Below, piece by piece: positions 9,364 to 18,126 of a DNA stretch of 49,443 nucleotides (positions are counted from its first letter, which is position 1; the number at the start of each line of letters is the position of its first letter). The position numbers and the translations under genes were made by a program. The notes below the pieces were generated by a model. It saw nothing but the letters and a program-made list of their open reading frames with translations. It was not told where the DNA came from and made no database searches. Origin of the DNA: Methylobacterium sp. NEAU K (GTDB taxonomy: Bacteria; Pseudomonadota; Alphaproteobacteria; Rhizobiales; Beijerinckiaceae). The stretch spans positions 61,896 through 111,338 of the forward strand of contig NZ_JAUYZJ010000017.1 of the NCBI RefSeq assembly GCF_030700285.1. Reading direction: 5' to 3'.

Positions 9364-10641
9364 ATGCTTGTTTTCACTTTCATCACCGAGGCGCTCACGG
9401 CGTTCGCGCTCTTTGCGACGGCCGCGTGTTTCCTGATCCGGCCTCATGCCGCTCTCACGGCACTGAGGCACTTCCCGTCCGCAATGTCCGCCCGAGTTCT
9501 GTTTGCAATTTTGGCTTTGATACCAGGTTTTGCGCTGGGTCTATCAATATTTATTCCGTTCCTCGCTTTCTTTGCCGCCGTATTTTCCGGTTCAACTGCA
9601 GTAACTCTCGGCCTCTATGCCGTCATCCGGGGCTCCCGGAACGTCTGGCCACTGGTCACCGGAATTGCGCTGGCGTCACTGCTGATTGCGGGCCTGCAAC
9701 CCTTAGGATTGAAAATCATGCTGCTGCCTAAAGCAGACGACCTTCCATACGAACCCGTCCAAGCCCACGTTGTGAAAACCTACGATGAAGGCGTCTGGTT
9801 CGAAAGTGTGCGCGTTGGTTCGGACGGCACGCTCTACCTTGCTGCGAATATCGGTCTAGATTTTTCCAGGACCGACTATTTCCATAAGGCACACGGCCAG
9901 GTCATCGCCCGCCGGCCAGACGGGTCGGAGCGGATCTTGTTCACGACCCCAACCGGCTCCGCGGCCGGGGCGTTTGCTGTGGCGCCGGATGGCACGCTCT
10001 ATATGCCGAGTAACGGCGTGACACCCGGTATCTGGCGCATTGACCAGGATGGCCGCGGTGAAATGTTTGTCCACCTGCCGCAAGGCGCATGGCCAAACGG
10101 TCTTGATTTCGGGCCGGATGGCAATCTGTATTCACCCGACAGCGCACTCGGCCTTGTTTGGCGGATCAATCCAATCACCGGCCACGCGGAGCCCGCTCTG
10201 AAGCACCCGTCATTGTCAGCGCGGCCCTTCATTGCCTTGGCACCGGGAGGCAACGGTCTGCATTTCTCAGGCCGCACTATGATCGTCACCGTATCGGACA
10301 GTGCGAGAATATTGCGGTTCGAAATGAATAAGGCCGGCGTTTTCAGCGGTCCCGTGGAACTTGCGCGGGGTATCCCAGGCGATGATTTTGCTATCGGGCA
10401 GGACGGATCCCTGTTTGTCACCACGCACCCTTATAATACGCTGGTGCGAGTGGCGCCGGATGGCCGCAGGTCGATCGTCGCCGATGCCCGTCAACAGATC
10501 ATCGGCGCGACTGACGCTGTTTTCGGCATCACCGACGCGGACCGCAGCACGCTTTACGTGGTGACCGATGGCGGTGCTTTCACCGGCGGCCCAAAGACGC
10601 GCGGGCAACTGGTTGCCCTGTCACCCTACGCCACGCGTTGA
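9364..10641 (+). CDS. Membrane-anchored SMP-30/gluconolactonase-like protein (425 aa)
   Basis: The N-terminal 120 residues hold about four hydrophobic helices (near 3-25, 43-62, 64-90, 96-115). The rest is an SMP-30/gluconolactonase-like beta-propeller with repeated blade motifs (VGSDGTLYLAANIG, VAPDGTLYMPSNG, FGPDGNLYSPDS, IGQDGSLFVTT). Family members hydrolyse lactones or esters using a bound divalent metal; here the propeller probably sits on the periplasmic side, which is an inference. The ATG at 9364 follows CGGAG. Operator-like sites in front and the MarR gene upstream suggest a two-gene regulated unit. The GC content is lower than the surrounding core. The substrate cannot be named. 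Confidence 0.75.
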   Translation: MLVFTFITEALTAFALFATAACFLIRPHAALTALRHFPSAMSARVLFAILALIPGFALGLSIFIPFLAFFAAVFSGSTAVTLGLYAVIRGSRNVWPLVTGIALASLLIAGLQPLGLKIMLLPKADDLPYEPVQAHVVKTYDEGVWFESVRVGSDGTLYLAANIGLDFSRTDYFHKAHGQVIARRPDGSERILFTTPTGSAAGAFAVAPDGTLYMPSNGVTPGIWRIDQDGRGEMFVHLPQGAWPNGLDFGPDGNLYSPDSALGLVWRINPITGHAEPALKHPSLSARPFIALAPGGNGLHFSGRTMIVTVSDSARILRFEMNKAGVFSGPVELARGIPGDDFAIGQDGSLFVTTHPYNTLVRVAPDGRRSIVADARQQIIGATDAVFGITDADRSTLYVVTDGGAFTGGPKTRGQLVALSPYATR

Positions 10642-10883
10642 GGAATCAAAGCGCTCGACACCGAGTTGTCGGGCGCTGTTTCGCGCGCACCCGCAACGGG
10701 GACGCCCGCCGCATGTCCGCGGGCTGAGTTCACGGGAGGACTGGGCGATGGCTGTGATGGGCACGCAGCCGTCGACGCCGCCTCACGAACGTCCGTTGTA
10801 GCGTCACCTGACGGGCGGTGTGACGGCCGGGTTGGGCCGTGAGCGGCCCTTGTGAGTGGATACCAAGCGTCAGATTTCGACCG

Positions 10884-11315
10884 CTACCCCTGCGCGCCCG
10901 CAAACCGAACGGCGTCGCGATGGATGCGGTCGGCCATCGCCCGCACGCCGTTGGAGCGCTGCGGCGTCAGGTGCTCGCCCAGGCCGAGCTTGGTGTAGAG
11001 CGCGAAGGCATCGGTCGCGGCCGCGTCGCGGGGCGTCTTGCCGTCGAACAGCGCGATCATCAGCGCCACGAGGCCGCGCACGATATGGGCGTCGCTGTCG
11101 CCGCGCATGCGCAGCCGGGGCTCGGGGCCGGAGCGGTCGACGTCGAGGTCGAGCCAGACCTGGCTGGCGCAGCCCTGGACCTTGTTGGACTCGGCGTGCA
11201 GCGCCGCGTCCGCGGGCGGCAGGGCGCGGCCGAGTTCGATCAGGTAGCGGTAGCGCTCTTCCCAATCGTCGATGAACGCGAAGTCTTCGACGATGGTATC
11301 GATTGGGGGAAGCAT
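10884..11315 (-). CDS. sufE: SufE sulfur acceptor protein (143 aa)
   Basis: SufE-type protein that takes persulfide sulfur from the cysteine desulfurase SufS and passes it to the SufBCD scaffold in iron-sulfur cluster assembly in the cytoplasm. The motif ESNKVQGCASQVWL carries the acceptor cysteine, Cys49. Start motif IVEDFAFIDDWEERYRYLIELG and C-terminal LTPQRSNGVRAM are typical. The ATG at 11315 gives the standard N-terminus; the frame is open to 11369 but the extra 18 residues look untypical. No other suf gene is adjacent. Confidence 0.92.
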   Translation of the reverse strand: MLPPIDTIVEDFAFIDDWEERYRYLIELGRALPPADAALHAESNKVQGCASQVWLDLDVDRSGPEPRLRMRGDSDAHIVRGLVALMIALFDGKTPRDAAATDAFALYTKLGLGEHLTPQRSNGVRAMADRIHRDAVRFAGAQG

Positions 11316-11393
11316 GGTCTGCCGGATATGGGGTTGGCCGGCGCCGCTATAAGCCTCCGGCGCCGTCATGGCGAATCGGTCGCGGGGGCGCGC

Positions 11394-12488
11394 TCACGGC
11401 GCCGGGGCGGGGTGCGTCGGGGGCAGCGTCAGCATCAGGGGGGTCGCCGGGCTGGCATCGCCGGTCACCGCGATCTCGGCCTGCGCCGCGTAGGCGGCGA
11501 TCAGTCGCGGCCCCAGCTTGGGCACGTTCGGCCGCCCGGTGGCGGCCATCTCGCTCACGCCGGAGACGATCGACACGCGCAGGGGCATGCCTTCCTGGGC
11601 CTCGATCTCGAGGGCGATCGAGCAGGCGACGTGCTCGGCGGTGGCGTCCAGGCACTCCGCGACGATCTCGGCGACGATCATGCCGAGCGCGTTGGCGATG
11701 CGCGGCTCCACGAGCCCGGTCCCGGAGCCGCCGACCTGGACTCCGATGCGTCCGGCCCGCCGGAGCTGCCCGAGCCCCGAGGCGAGGCGATGGAGGTAGT
11801 CGCGCAGGTCGATCGACGCGATGTGGGGCGCCTCGTGGAGGTGCTGCTGCACCAGCGCGATCGCCCGGACCCGCTGCCCAAGTGCCTCGAAGCTGCCGCG
11901 GCAGGCATCGGGCGCGGCCCGGCCGTAGAGGCCGATCAGGCTGACCATCACCTGCAGGTTGTTGCGCACTCGGTGATAGACCTCGGCGAGCAGCGCCTCC
12001 TTCTCGGCCAGCGCGTGCTCGATATGCTCCTCCGCGTGCTTGCGGTCGGTGATGTCGAAGCAGGAGCCGAGATAGCCCTGGAAGCGGCCGTCCTCAACGA
12101 GGGGACGGGCCGTGTCGAGCAGCCAGCGATAGACCCCGTCATGCCGCCGCAGCCGGAACTCCACGGTGAACGGCTCCCGCGCCTCGAAGGCCTCGGCCAC
12201 GATCTGGGCATGCCGCTCGAAATCCTCGGGATGCAGGCCGCTCCGCCAGCCGAGGCCGAGTTCCGCCTCGAACGGCCGGCCGGTGAATTCCAGCCAGCAT
12301 TCGTTGTGGTGGATGGCGTGCCCATGCTGGTCCGAGCGCCACAACATCAGTGGCACCACGTCGGCGAAGCGCTTGAAGCTGTCGCTCAGGGCGACCGCAT
12401 CGGCCGCCCCCGGCGCCGCCTCGGATTCCCCTGCGGGATTCGCGGGCGGCGGCTCAGCCGTTCCGCTATCTGGTGGCTGACCGACCAT
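11394..12488 (-). CDS. PAS sensor histidine kinase, HisKA_2 type, degenerate ATPase (364 aa)
   Basis: Cytoplasmic sensor kinase. A PAS domain spans about residues 35-155 (FADVVPLMLWRSD to GYLGSCFDITDRK). A HisKA_2-type phosphoacceptor helix follows, with the histidine in LLAEVYHRVRNNLQVM (near residue 175). The C-terminal ATP-binding domain looks broken: the N-box, normally an E-L-V-x-N-A pattern, reads MIVAEIVAECLDAT without the magnesium-binding Asn, and no glycine-rich G-boxes are visible. It may be an inactive partner or need another kinase. No response regulator gene is adjacent. It is read with sufE on the same strand, 78 bases apart. Confidence 0.8.
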   Translation of the reverse strand: MVGQPPDSGTAEPPPANPAGESEAAPGAADAVALSDSFKRFADVVPLMLWRSDQHGHAIHHNECWLEFTGRPFEAELGLGWRSGLHPEDFERHAQIVAEAFEAREPFTVEFRLRRHDGVYRWLLDTARPLVEDGRFQGYLGSCFDITDRKHAEEHIEHALAEKEALLAEVYHRVRNNLQVMVSLIGLYGRAAPDACRGSFEALGQRVRAIALVQQHLHEAPHIASIDLRDYLHRLASGLGQLRRAGRIGVQVGGSGTGLVEPRIANALGMIVAEIVAECLDATAEHVACSIALEIEAQEGMPLRVSIVSGVSEMAATGRPNVPKLGPRLIAAYAAQAEIAVTGDASPATPLMLTLPPTHPAPAP

Positions 12489-12855
12489 TCTGTACCTGAA
12501 TCGCCCTGACGAAGTCTGTGAGCCGACGTGCTCGCGTGCGGATGGCGCCGGTCAACGTGCCGGTAAGGTCACCGTTCCGGTCCTAAGTTGCCGCTGCCGC
12601 TGCCGTCCACATGAAGCGCTGGAGTATCATCCGATTCCGGGATCCCGGGCACGATGCAGGCCGTGCCGAAGCTCTCGGCCCGGCGCGGGGATCCTTTAAG
12701 GGCTGAATGGCCCGCTTGGAAGCTTCCCATGTGCGGCTTTACCGGGGTGCCGCAGCCTGTCCCGGACGCGTTCGTCGAAACGACCCGCGAGGCTCAGAAG
12801 GTCTGGCGGATCGTGCCCGAGCTGCACGGCCGCGCGATGCGCCGGCGCGCTCACC
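12489..12855. other. Intergenic stretch, no secure gene
   Basis: Several short open frames on both strands, none with a recognisable family. The frame 12654-12869 (+) ends in a segment with good GC3 (MCGFTGVPQPVPDAF) but no support beyond that. Confidence 0.4.
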
Positions 12856-13005
12856 GTGGCGCGGGCTGAGGAGAATCGCGTCGTCTTCCGCAGGCAAAAG
12901 GGAGGGATCGAGCGCGGGGCGGCCGCGAAGGTCCTGCCCCTCGTCAGCCTGCATCAGGAGATCGCCCGTTTCGGCTTCGCGCCGTCCCTGCGCCATCGGG
13001 CCTGA
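12856..13005 (+). CDS. Possible small protein (49 aa)
   Basis: A short frame from GTG reading VARAEENRVVFRR, then AAKVLPLVSLHQEIARFGF and SLRHRA. The segment looks like true protein sequence (amphipathic, hydrophobic spacing) and differs from the Arg/Pro-rich shadow frames. No family was recognised and the start is uncertain. Confidence 0.35.
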   Translation: MARAEENRVVFRRQKGGIERGAAAKVLPLVSLHQEIARFGFAPSLRHRA

Positions 13006-13032
13006 GGCGGCGCAGGCGGCGGGCGCTCCGGA

Positions 13033-13287
13033 TCACGCCCGACGGCGCTGGACCGGCAGGTCGTCGTTCACCGAAGCGCGCGGCCCTTCGGCCTGCCAGC
13101 CCAGGGGGCGCGTGCGTCCGTCAGAGGAGTCCCTTCTCCGCAGGCGGGCGAGGAGCAGCCCCATGAACGCCGCCGCGCTCCCCGCGCCGAGGGGCATGAG
13201 AAGGATCGAACCCAGGCCGAACCAGGGCCACGCGGCCACGAAGGTGAGAATGCCACCCGCCAGGGTAGCCAAAACTAGAACGAACAC
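13033..13287 (-). CDS. Small membrane protein (84 aa)
   Basis: Two clear hydrophobic helices (about residues 1-19 and 24-46) joined by a short turn, then a positively charged RLRRR stop-transfer region and a polar tail. This is the pattern of a small inner-membrane protein. No family recognised. The ATG at 13287 places the first helix at the N-terminus. Confidence 0.5.
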   Translation of the reverse strand: MFVLVLATLAGGILTFVAAWPWFGLGSILLMPLGAGSAAAFMGLLLARLRRRDSSDGRTRPLGWQAEGPRASVNDDLPVQRRRA

Positions 13288-13928
13288 CTCACCCCCTGCA
13301 ACCAGCTTATGTCTTTTCTGATTCGACCATCGGTTCAGTTTTGCGCTGCCGTCGCCGCCCGAGCAATCCCCGATTTTTGCGGAGCAGGTTACGAAAGCTC
13401 AGGATTCCATGCGCAATATGCAGGTCTGCGCACGAATGCCGTGTCTGAACCCCGATCCGGGTGACCCAATAGATGTACCGCCCGGGAGGACGAGGCGTTC
13501 ATCCCGCCGCAGCGGGCATCACGGATCGACGGATAACCCCGGGCTCGGCCCGTAACGAACGATCGACAACGTGGAGGAGATTTAAGACTAACCGGAGATA
13601 GCATTTTGCCGCCGCGCTTCGGTTTTTTTCTGATGGCAGTCAGCACAACCTAGAGTTCGCTCCCTGAGAGCCGTCCTGATCGTGACCGCCCTGCTGACGA
13701 CGACCGCGGGCGCCGGCGCCCGGGGCGGCGGCCATGGCCTCGGCGGCATCGGGTCGAGCGGCTTCAGCCACGCGGTGTCCGGCTACACCACGTCACGCGC
13801 CACATTCGTCGCGCCGCACCGCGCGACCAATCCGGCCTTTAATCCGAAATTAGGAATTTTTGGATTGACACCGTCGCGCTCCTCGGGTACAAGGAAGGCA
13901 CGGTCGAGACGTATGCGGAGCGGCGGCG
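13288..13928. other. Intergenic stretch with a possible broken secreted-protein gene
   Basis: Mostly gene-free and locally AT-rich. At about 13655-13880 (+) a frame reads like the start of a small Gly-rich secreted protein (LRAVLIVTALLTTTAGAGA signal-like part, then a Gly/His-rich part) but it runs out of character before the GTA cluster. It may be a gene truncated by the arrival of that cluster. Confidence 0.35.
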
Positions 13929-14597
13929 ATGCGGTCACTCGGTGCCCTCCCGGCCGAGCGGCGCGCGGCCGTCGAGCGGCTCCTGGTCGAGACCGACCTG
14001 TCCATCGAGGCGATCAGCGCGCGCACCGGCGTCAACCCGAGGACGGTCTACACCTGGAACGCCCGGTCCGGCTGGCTGAGGCCGCCCCGCTGGCGGCGTG
14101 ATCTGGCGGCGCGCTGGACGGAGACGCGCCGCGCCGCTGTCGCCCGGCTCCTGAGCGAGCCTCGGAACGATCCCGGCGACGTCGCCGAGGCGTCGGGCGT
14201 CGGGCGGGCCGTGGCCGTCCAGCTCGTCGCGGCCTGCGGCGCGACGCCGCCGGGTCCCTCACCGGATGCCGCCGAGGCGGCCGCCGACCCCGCGCTGCTC
14301 GACCCCGCCTCGGCGGCCGACGCGCCGACCCTGCGGGCGCATCTGCGCGCCCACATCGCCCGGCAGATCGCCGCCTTCGACGCGGCTCTGAACGGGGAGG
14401 GGGCGGCGGTGCTCGATTCCGCCCGGGTCCTGCGCGACCTCGGCGGCCTGAAGCGACTGCTCGACGAGGTCGCCCCGGCGAGCGGGGGGAACGCGGGGGA
14501 GGGGGGCGATGGCGGCACCGCACGCGACCTGCCGGCCCTGCGGGCGGAGATCGCGCGACGCTATGCTGGCTTTGTCGGCGGCCGGGATGCTGCCTGA
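13929..14597 (+). CDS. Small-terminase-like HTH protein of the GTA cluster (222 aa)
   Basis: The N-terminal part has two helix-turn-helix-like segments (LSIEAISARTGVNPRTVYTWN and GDVAEASGVGRAVAVQL), fitting DNA recognition. The C-terminal part is helical, with a long segment (LRAHIARQIAAFDAAL) and an Arg/Gly-rich end. It sits directly upstream of and overlaps the large-terminase gene, the position of the small terminase in GTA clusters. That role is inferred from position and HTH content, not from a family match. The ATG at 13929 has GGAG upstream. Confidence 0.6.
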   Translation: MRSLGALPAERRAAVERLLVETDLSIEAISARTGVNPRTVYTWNARSGWLRPPRWRRDLAARWTETRRAAVARLLSEPRNDPGDVAEASGVGRAVAVQLVAACGATPPGPSPDAAEAAADPALLDPASAADAPTLRAHLRAHIARQIAAFDAALNGEGAAVLDSARVLRDLGGLKRLLDEVAPASGGNAGEGGDGGTARDLPALRAEIARRYAGFVGGRDAA

Positions 14598-15891
14598 CTT
14601 CCTCGCCACCCTGCCGGCGCCGCTGCTCGCCGCCCTCGCGGGCGACTGGCTGCACCAGGCCCGGCCCGACCAGCTGCCGCCGGCCGATCCCGCCCCCGGG
14701 GCGGTCGGGGATGCGATCTGGACCACCTGGGCGGTGATCGGCGGCCGCGGTAGCGGCAAGACCCGCACCGGAGCGGAATGGGTCGACGCGCTCGCCCGGG
14801 GCGACCCGGCCTTCACGCCCGAGCCGGTCGGGCGCATCGCCCTGGTGGGCGAAACGCATCTCGACGTGCGCGACGTGATGATCGAGGGGCCCTCGGGCAT
14901 CCTCAGCCTGCCGCGGCGGGGCCGGCCCCGCCCGCTCTGGTCCCCGAGCCGCCGCCGGCTCGCCTGGGACAACGGCGCGGTCGCTTTCGCGTTCTCGGCG
15001 GAGGAGCCCGACGCACTGCGCGGCCCGCAATTCGGCGCCGCCTGGTGCGACGAGGCCGCCAAGTGGCGCCGGCCCGAGGCCACCTTCGACATGCTGCAAT
15101 TCGGGCTGCGGCTGGGCGCGCGCCCGCGCAACCTCGTCACCACGACGCCGCGCCCGGTGCCGCTGATCCGGCGGCTGCTGGCCGACCCGCGCACGGTGGT
15201 CAGCCGCGCCCGCACGCGCGACAACGCCGCGCACCTCGCCCCGGATTTCCTGGAGCGCGTGGTCGGGCGCTACGCCGGCACCCGGCTCGGCCGCCAGGAA
15301 CTGGACGGCGAACTCATCGCCGATCGGGAGGAGGCCCTGTGGGCGCGCGCCGCCCTCGAGGCCGCCCGCATCGCCGCCGCGCCGGAGCTGGGCCGGATCG
15401 TCGTGGCGGTGGATCCCCCCGCCGCCTCGGGGGCGCGCTCGGACGCCTGCGGCATCGTCGCGGCCGGCCGTGCCGGCGCCCACGCCTACGTGCTGGCCGA
15501 TGCGAGCCTCGCCCGCGCCAGCCCGCAGGCCTGGGCCGGGACCGCGCTGGCGCTCTATCGCCGGCTCGAGGCCGATGCCCTGGTGGTCGAGGTCAACCAG
15601 GACGGGGAGATGGCGTCCGCCGTCCTGGCGCAGTGCGACCCCGCCGTGCCGGTGACGCCGGTCCACGCGACGCGCGGCAAGTTCCTGCGGGCGGAGCCGG
15701 TCTCGCTGCTCTACGCCCGGGGCCTGGTCCACCATGTCGGGGCTTTCCCGGCGCTGGAGGACGAGATGTGCGATTTCGGGCGGGACGGCCTGTCGAGCGG
15801 GACTTCGCCCGACCGGCTCGACGCCCTGGTCTGGGCCGTCACCCACCTGCTGCTCGACGGGAGCCGCGAGCCACGGATCCGTCGGCTCTGA
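14563..15891 (+). CDS. GTA-type large terminase (TerL, 442 aa)
   Basis: Packages DNA into capsids using an N-terminal ATPase and a C-terminal RNase-H-like nuclease. Walker A is GGRGSGKTRTGAEWV (about residue 62) and the Walker B region is AAWCDEAAKW. Blocks RIALVGETHLDVRDVMIEG, FSAEEPDALRGPQFG, VTTTPRPVPLIRRLL and RLGRQELDGELI are those of gene-transfer-agent and related HK97-like terminases. Nuclease acidic residues are plausible at IVVAVDPPA, ALVVEVNQDG and PDRLDALVWA. The ATG at 14563 follows GGCGGAGA and overlaps the previous gene by 35 bases; an ATG at 14587 is possible. Confidence 0.92.
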   Translation: MLALSAAGMLPDFLATLPAPLLAALAGDWLHQARPDQLPPADPAPGAVGDAIWTTWAVIGGRGSGKTRTGAEWVDALARGDPAFTPEPVGRIALVGETHLDVRDVMIEGPSGILSLPRRGRPRPLWSPSRRRLAWDNGAVAFAFSAEEPDALRGPQFGAAWCDEAAKWRRPEATFDMLQFGLRLGARPRNLVTTTPRPVPLIRRLLADPRTVVSRARTRDNAAHLAPDFLERVVGRYAGTRLGRQELDGELIADREEALWARAALEAARIAAAPELGRIVVAVDPPAASGARSDACGIVAAGRAGAHAYVLADASLARASPQAWAGTALALYRRLEADALVVEVNQDGEMASAVLAQCDPAVPVTPVHATRGKFLRAEPVSLLYARGLVHHVGAFPALEDEMCDFGRDGLSSGTSPDRLDALVWAVTHLLLDGSREPRIRRL

Positions 15892-16294
15892 GGCCGACGG
15901 ACAGACCCAGCCGGGCCGGTCAGGATCCCCTGCGGCCTCCGCCGTCGGCCGCCCCAAAACAATGCGGCGCGCCCCTGCGGGAAGCGCGCCGGAAGTCGGT
16001 TCGCGGTCTCAGGAGCGAACTGGATGTTGTATACACGATGCCGCGCTCCCGTGCTGTAGCGCCGTGGACACGGTGGAGGCATCGGGTGGGGTGCATCCGC
16101 AGCGCCGATCGGGACCAAGCAGCCCGGGCGCCGAATGCCGCCACGCCGGCCGCCGCGGGCAGGATCGGCGCAGGTCGGGCCGGAAGCGGCCCGGCGAGCG
16201 GCCTCGACGGCATCGGGCTCCCGGGGCTCAGGGGCTTCCTGGGATGCCGCCGCACGGCTCGGATTTCGGAATCGTAGCGCGAGAACGAACCGGC
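15892..16294. other. Gap between terL and portal gene
   Basis: No secure gene. A palindromic TGTATACA lies near 16027. GC is slightly lower around 16020-16060 than in the flanking genes, so a promoter here is possible. Confidence 0.4.
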
Positions 16295-17494
16295 ATGTCG
16301 ACCCTCCTCGAACGGCTGGCGCGGGTCGCACGCCGCGCCACCGGCGGCCCCGCGGCACCGGGGCTCGCCACCAAGGCCGCCCCGGCCTTCGCCCTCTACG
16401 CGGAGGGCCGGGCCAGCTGGACGCCCCGCGACCCCGCAGCGCTGGCGCGGGCCGGCTACCAGGGCAACCCGGTGGTCCACCGGGCGGTCCGGCTGATCGC
16501 CGAGAGCGCCGCGAGCCTGCCGCTCGCCGCCACCGGACCGGGCGCCGCAGGGGCGGCCGACCTGCTGGCGCTGCTCGCCCGGCCGAATCCGCGCGAGAGC
16601 GGCGCGCGCCTCCTGGAGACCGTCTACGCCGACTTGCTGCTCACCGGGACCGCCTACCTGGAGGCGGTGAGCCTGGACGGGCGGGTCGCCGCGCTGCAGG
16701 CTCTGCGGCCTGGCCGGATGCGGATGCTGCCGGGCCCGGACGGCTGGCCGGCGGCCTACATCTACACCGCGGGGGGGCGCAGCCGCCGGTTTGACCTGCC
16801 CGCGCCGGGCGCGCCCGAGGTGGCGCCGATCCTGGCGCTCGCCCTGTTCCACCCGGAGGACGATTACGGCGGCCTCGCCCCGATCGAGGCGGCCGCGACC
16901 GCGCTCGACATCCACAACGCCGCGAGCGCCTGGAACAAGGCGCTGCTCGACAACGCCGCCCGGCCCTCCGGGGCGCTGGTCTTCGCCGGCGCGACGCTCA
17001 CAGAGCCGCAGTTCGACCGCCTGAAGGCCGAGCTGGAGGCGAACTATCAGGGCGCGGCCAATGCCGGTCGGCCGCTGCTGCTGGAGGGCGGCCTCGACTG
17101 GAAGCCGCTGGCCCTGTCGCCGAAGGACATGGACTTCGTCGAGGCCAAGAACGCCGCTGCCCGGGAGATCGCCCTGGCCTTCGGGGTACCGCCCCTGCTG
17201 CTGGGGCTGCCGGGCGACAACACCCACGCCAACTACGCCGAGGCCAACCGGGCGCTCTACCGCCAGACCCTGATCCCGCTCGCCGCCCGCACCGCCCAGG
17301 CGCTGGCCGGCTGGCTGGAGCCCGCTTACGGGGCGGTGGACCTGGAACCGGACCTCGACCGGATCGAGGCGCTGTCGGCCGAGCGGGAATCCCTGTGGCG
17401 CCGGGTCGAGGCCGCCGGGTTCCTGTCGCCCGCGGAGAAGCGCGAGGCGGTCGGTTACCCGCCGGAGATGCCGGTCCCAGAGTCCGGGGCCTGA
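16295..17494 (+). CDS. HK97-family portal protein (399 aa)
   Basis: Portal ring subunit through which DNA enters and leaves the head. Family blocks visible: AGYQGNPVVHRAVRLIAESAAS near residue 50, LLLTGTAYLEAV near 110, LALFHPEDDYGGLAPIEAAA near 185, and the C-terminal AREIALAFGVPPLLLG followed by DNTHANYAEANRALYRQTLIPL. The length is typical of GTA portals. The ATG at 16295 is the first good start; the frame is open upstream to 15734 but that region overlaps terL. Confidence 0.92.
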   Translation: MSTLLERLARVARRATGGPAAPGLATKAAPAFALYAEGRASWTPRDPAALARAGYQGNPVVHRAVRLIAESAASLPLAATGPGAAGAADLLALLARPNPRESGARLLETVYADLLLTGTAYLEAVSLDGRVAALQALRPGRMRMLPGPDGWPAAYIYTAGGRSRRFDLPAPGAPEVAPILALALFHPEDDYGGLAPIEAAATALDIHNAASAWNKALLDNAARPSGALVFAGATLTEPQFDRLKAELEANYQGAANAGRPLLLEGGLDWKPLALSPKDMDFVEAKNAAAREIALAFGVPPLLLGLPGDNTHANYAEANRALYRQTLIPLAARTAQALAGWLEPAYGAVDLEPDLDRIEALSAERESLWRRVEAAGFLSPAEKREAVGYPPEMPVPESGA

Positions 17495-17580
17495 GCCCCC
17501 GGCGGGCGCGGGCAGACCCCGCAGCCGCCTTGTCGTGCGCACGCCGCTGTCGCGGCGGTTCAGTTTCTCGGAGCCTTGCG

Positions 17581-18126
17581 ATGGATGGCCATTTCACCGG
17601 CTATGCCAGCGTCTTCGGCGTGCCCGATCTCGGGCGCGACGTGGTGGTGCCCGGCGCCTTCGCGGCGAGTCTGGCCCGGCGCGGGGCGGCGGGCGTGCGC
17701 CTGCTGTTCCAGCACGACCCGGCCGAGCCGATCGGCCGCTGGCTGTCCCTGCGTGAGGATACCCGCGGCCTGTTTGCGGAAGGGCAGCTCAACCTCGCGG
17801 TGCAGCGCGCCCGGGAGATCGACGCGCTGATGCGCGGCGGCGCCCTCGACGGGCTGTCGATCGGCTTCCGCACGCTGCTGGCCCGCAGGGGCCTGGGCGG
17901 CGAGCGCCGGCTCCAGCAGGTCGACCTGTGGGAGATCTCGCTCGTGACCTTCCCGCTGCAGCCGGGGGCCCGGGCGAGCCCGAGCGCGCGGCCGAGCTCC
18001 GGCGCCGCCGAGATCCGCGGCCTCGCCCGCCGGATCGCCCCGTTCCGCCCGCGCGAACCCGCCGTCCGACCGAGGCCGGGCGTCCGGCTCCGATCCGCCA
18101 CCCGCAGCCACGAGGTCATCCGATGA
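17581..18126 (+). CDS. HK97-family prohead protease (181 aa)
   Basis: Serine protease (S78-like) that trims the capsid N-terminus during head maturation. Motifs: GYASVFG at the start, LLFQHDP with the probable catalytic His, and DGLSIGF with the probable catalytic Ser, then VDLWEISLVTFP. The C-terminal Arg/Pro-rich tail is typical. Its stop overlaps the capsid start codon (ATGA at 18123), so the two are translationally coupled. Confidence 0.92.
   Translation: MDGHFTGYASVFGVPDLGRDVVVPGAFAASLARRGAAGVRLLFQHDPAEPIGRWLSLREDTRGLFAEGQLNLAVQRAREIDALMRGGALDGLSIGFRTLLARRGLGGERRLQQVDLWEISLVTFPLQPGARASPSARPSSGAAEIRGLARRIAPFRPREPAVRPRPGVRLRSATRSHEVIR

Noticed and set aside
10654..10669. ACA followed by CCGAG, which would match the expected far end plus target duplication.
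   Set aside because: It lies outside the element, without any end sites, and is part of a short hairpin after the SMP-30-like gene.
14032..15957. 641-residue open frame opposite the terminase gene.
   Set aside because: A shadow of terL; low-complexity Arg/Gly/Pro composition without family motifs.
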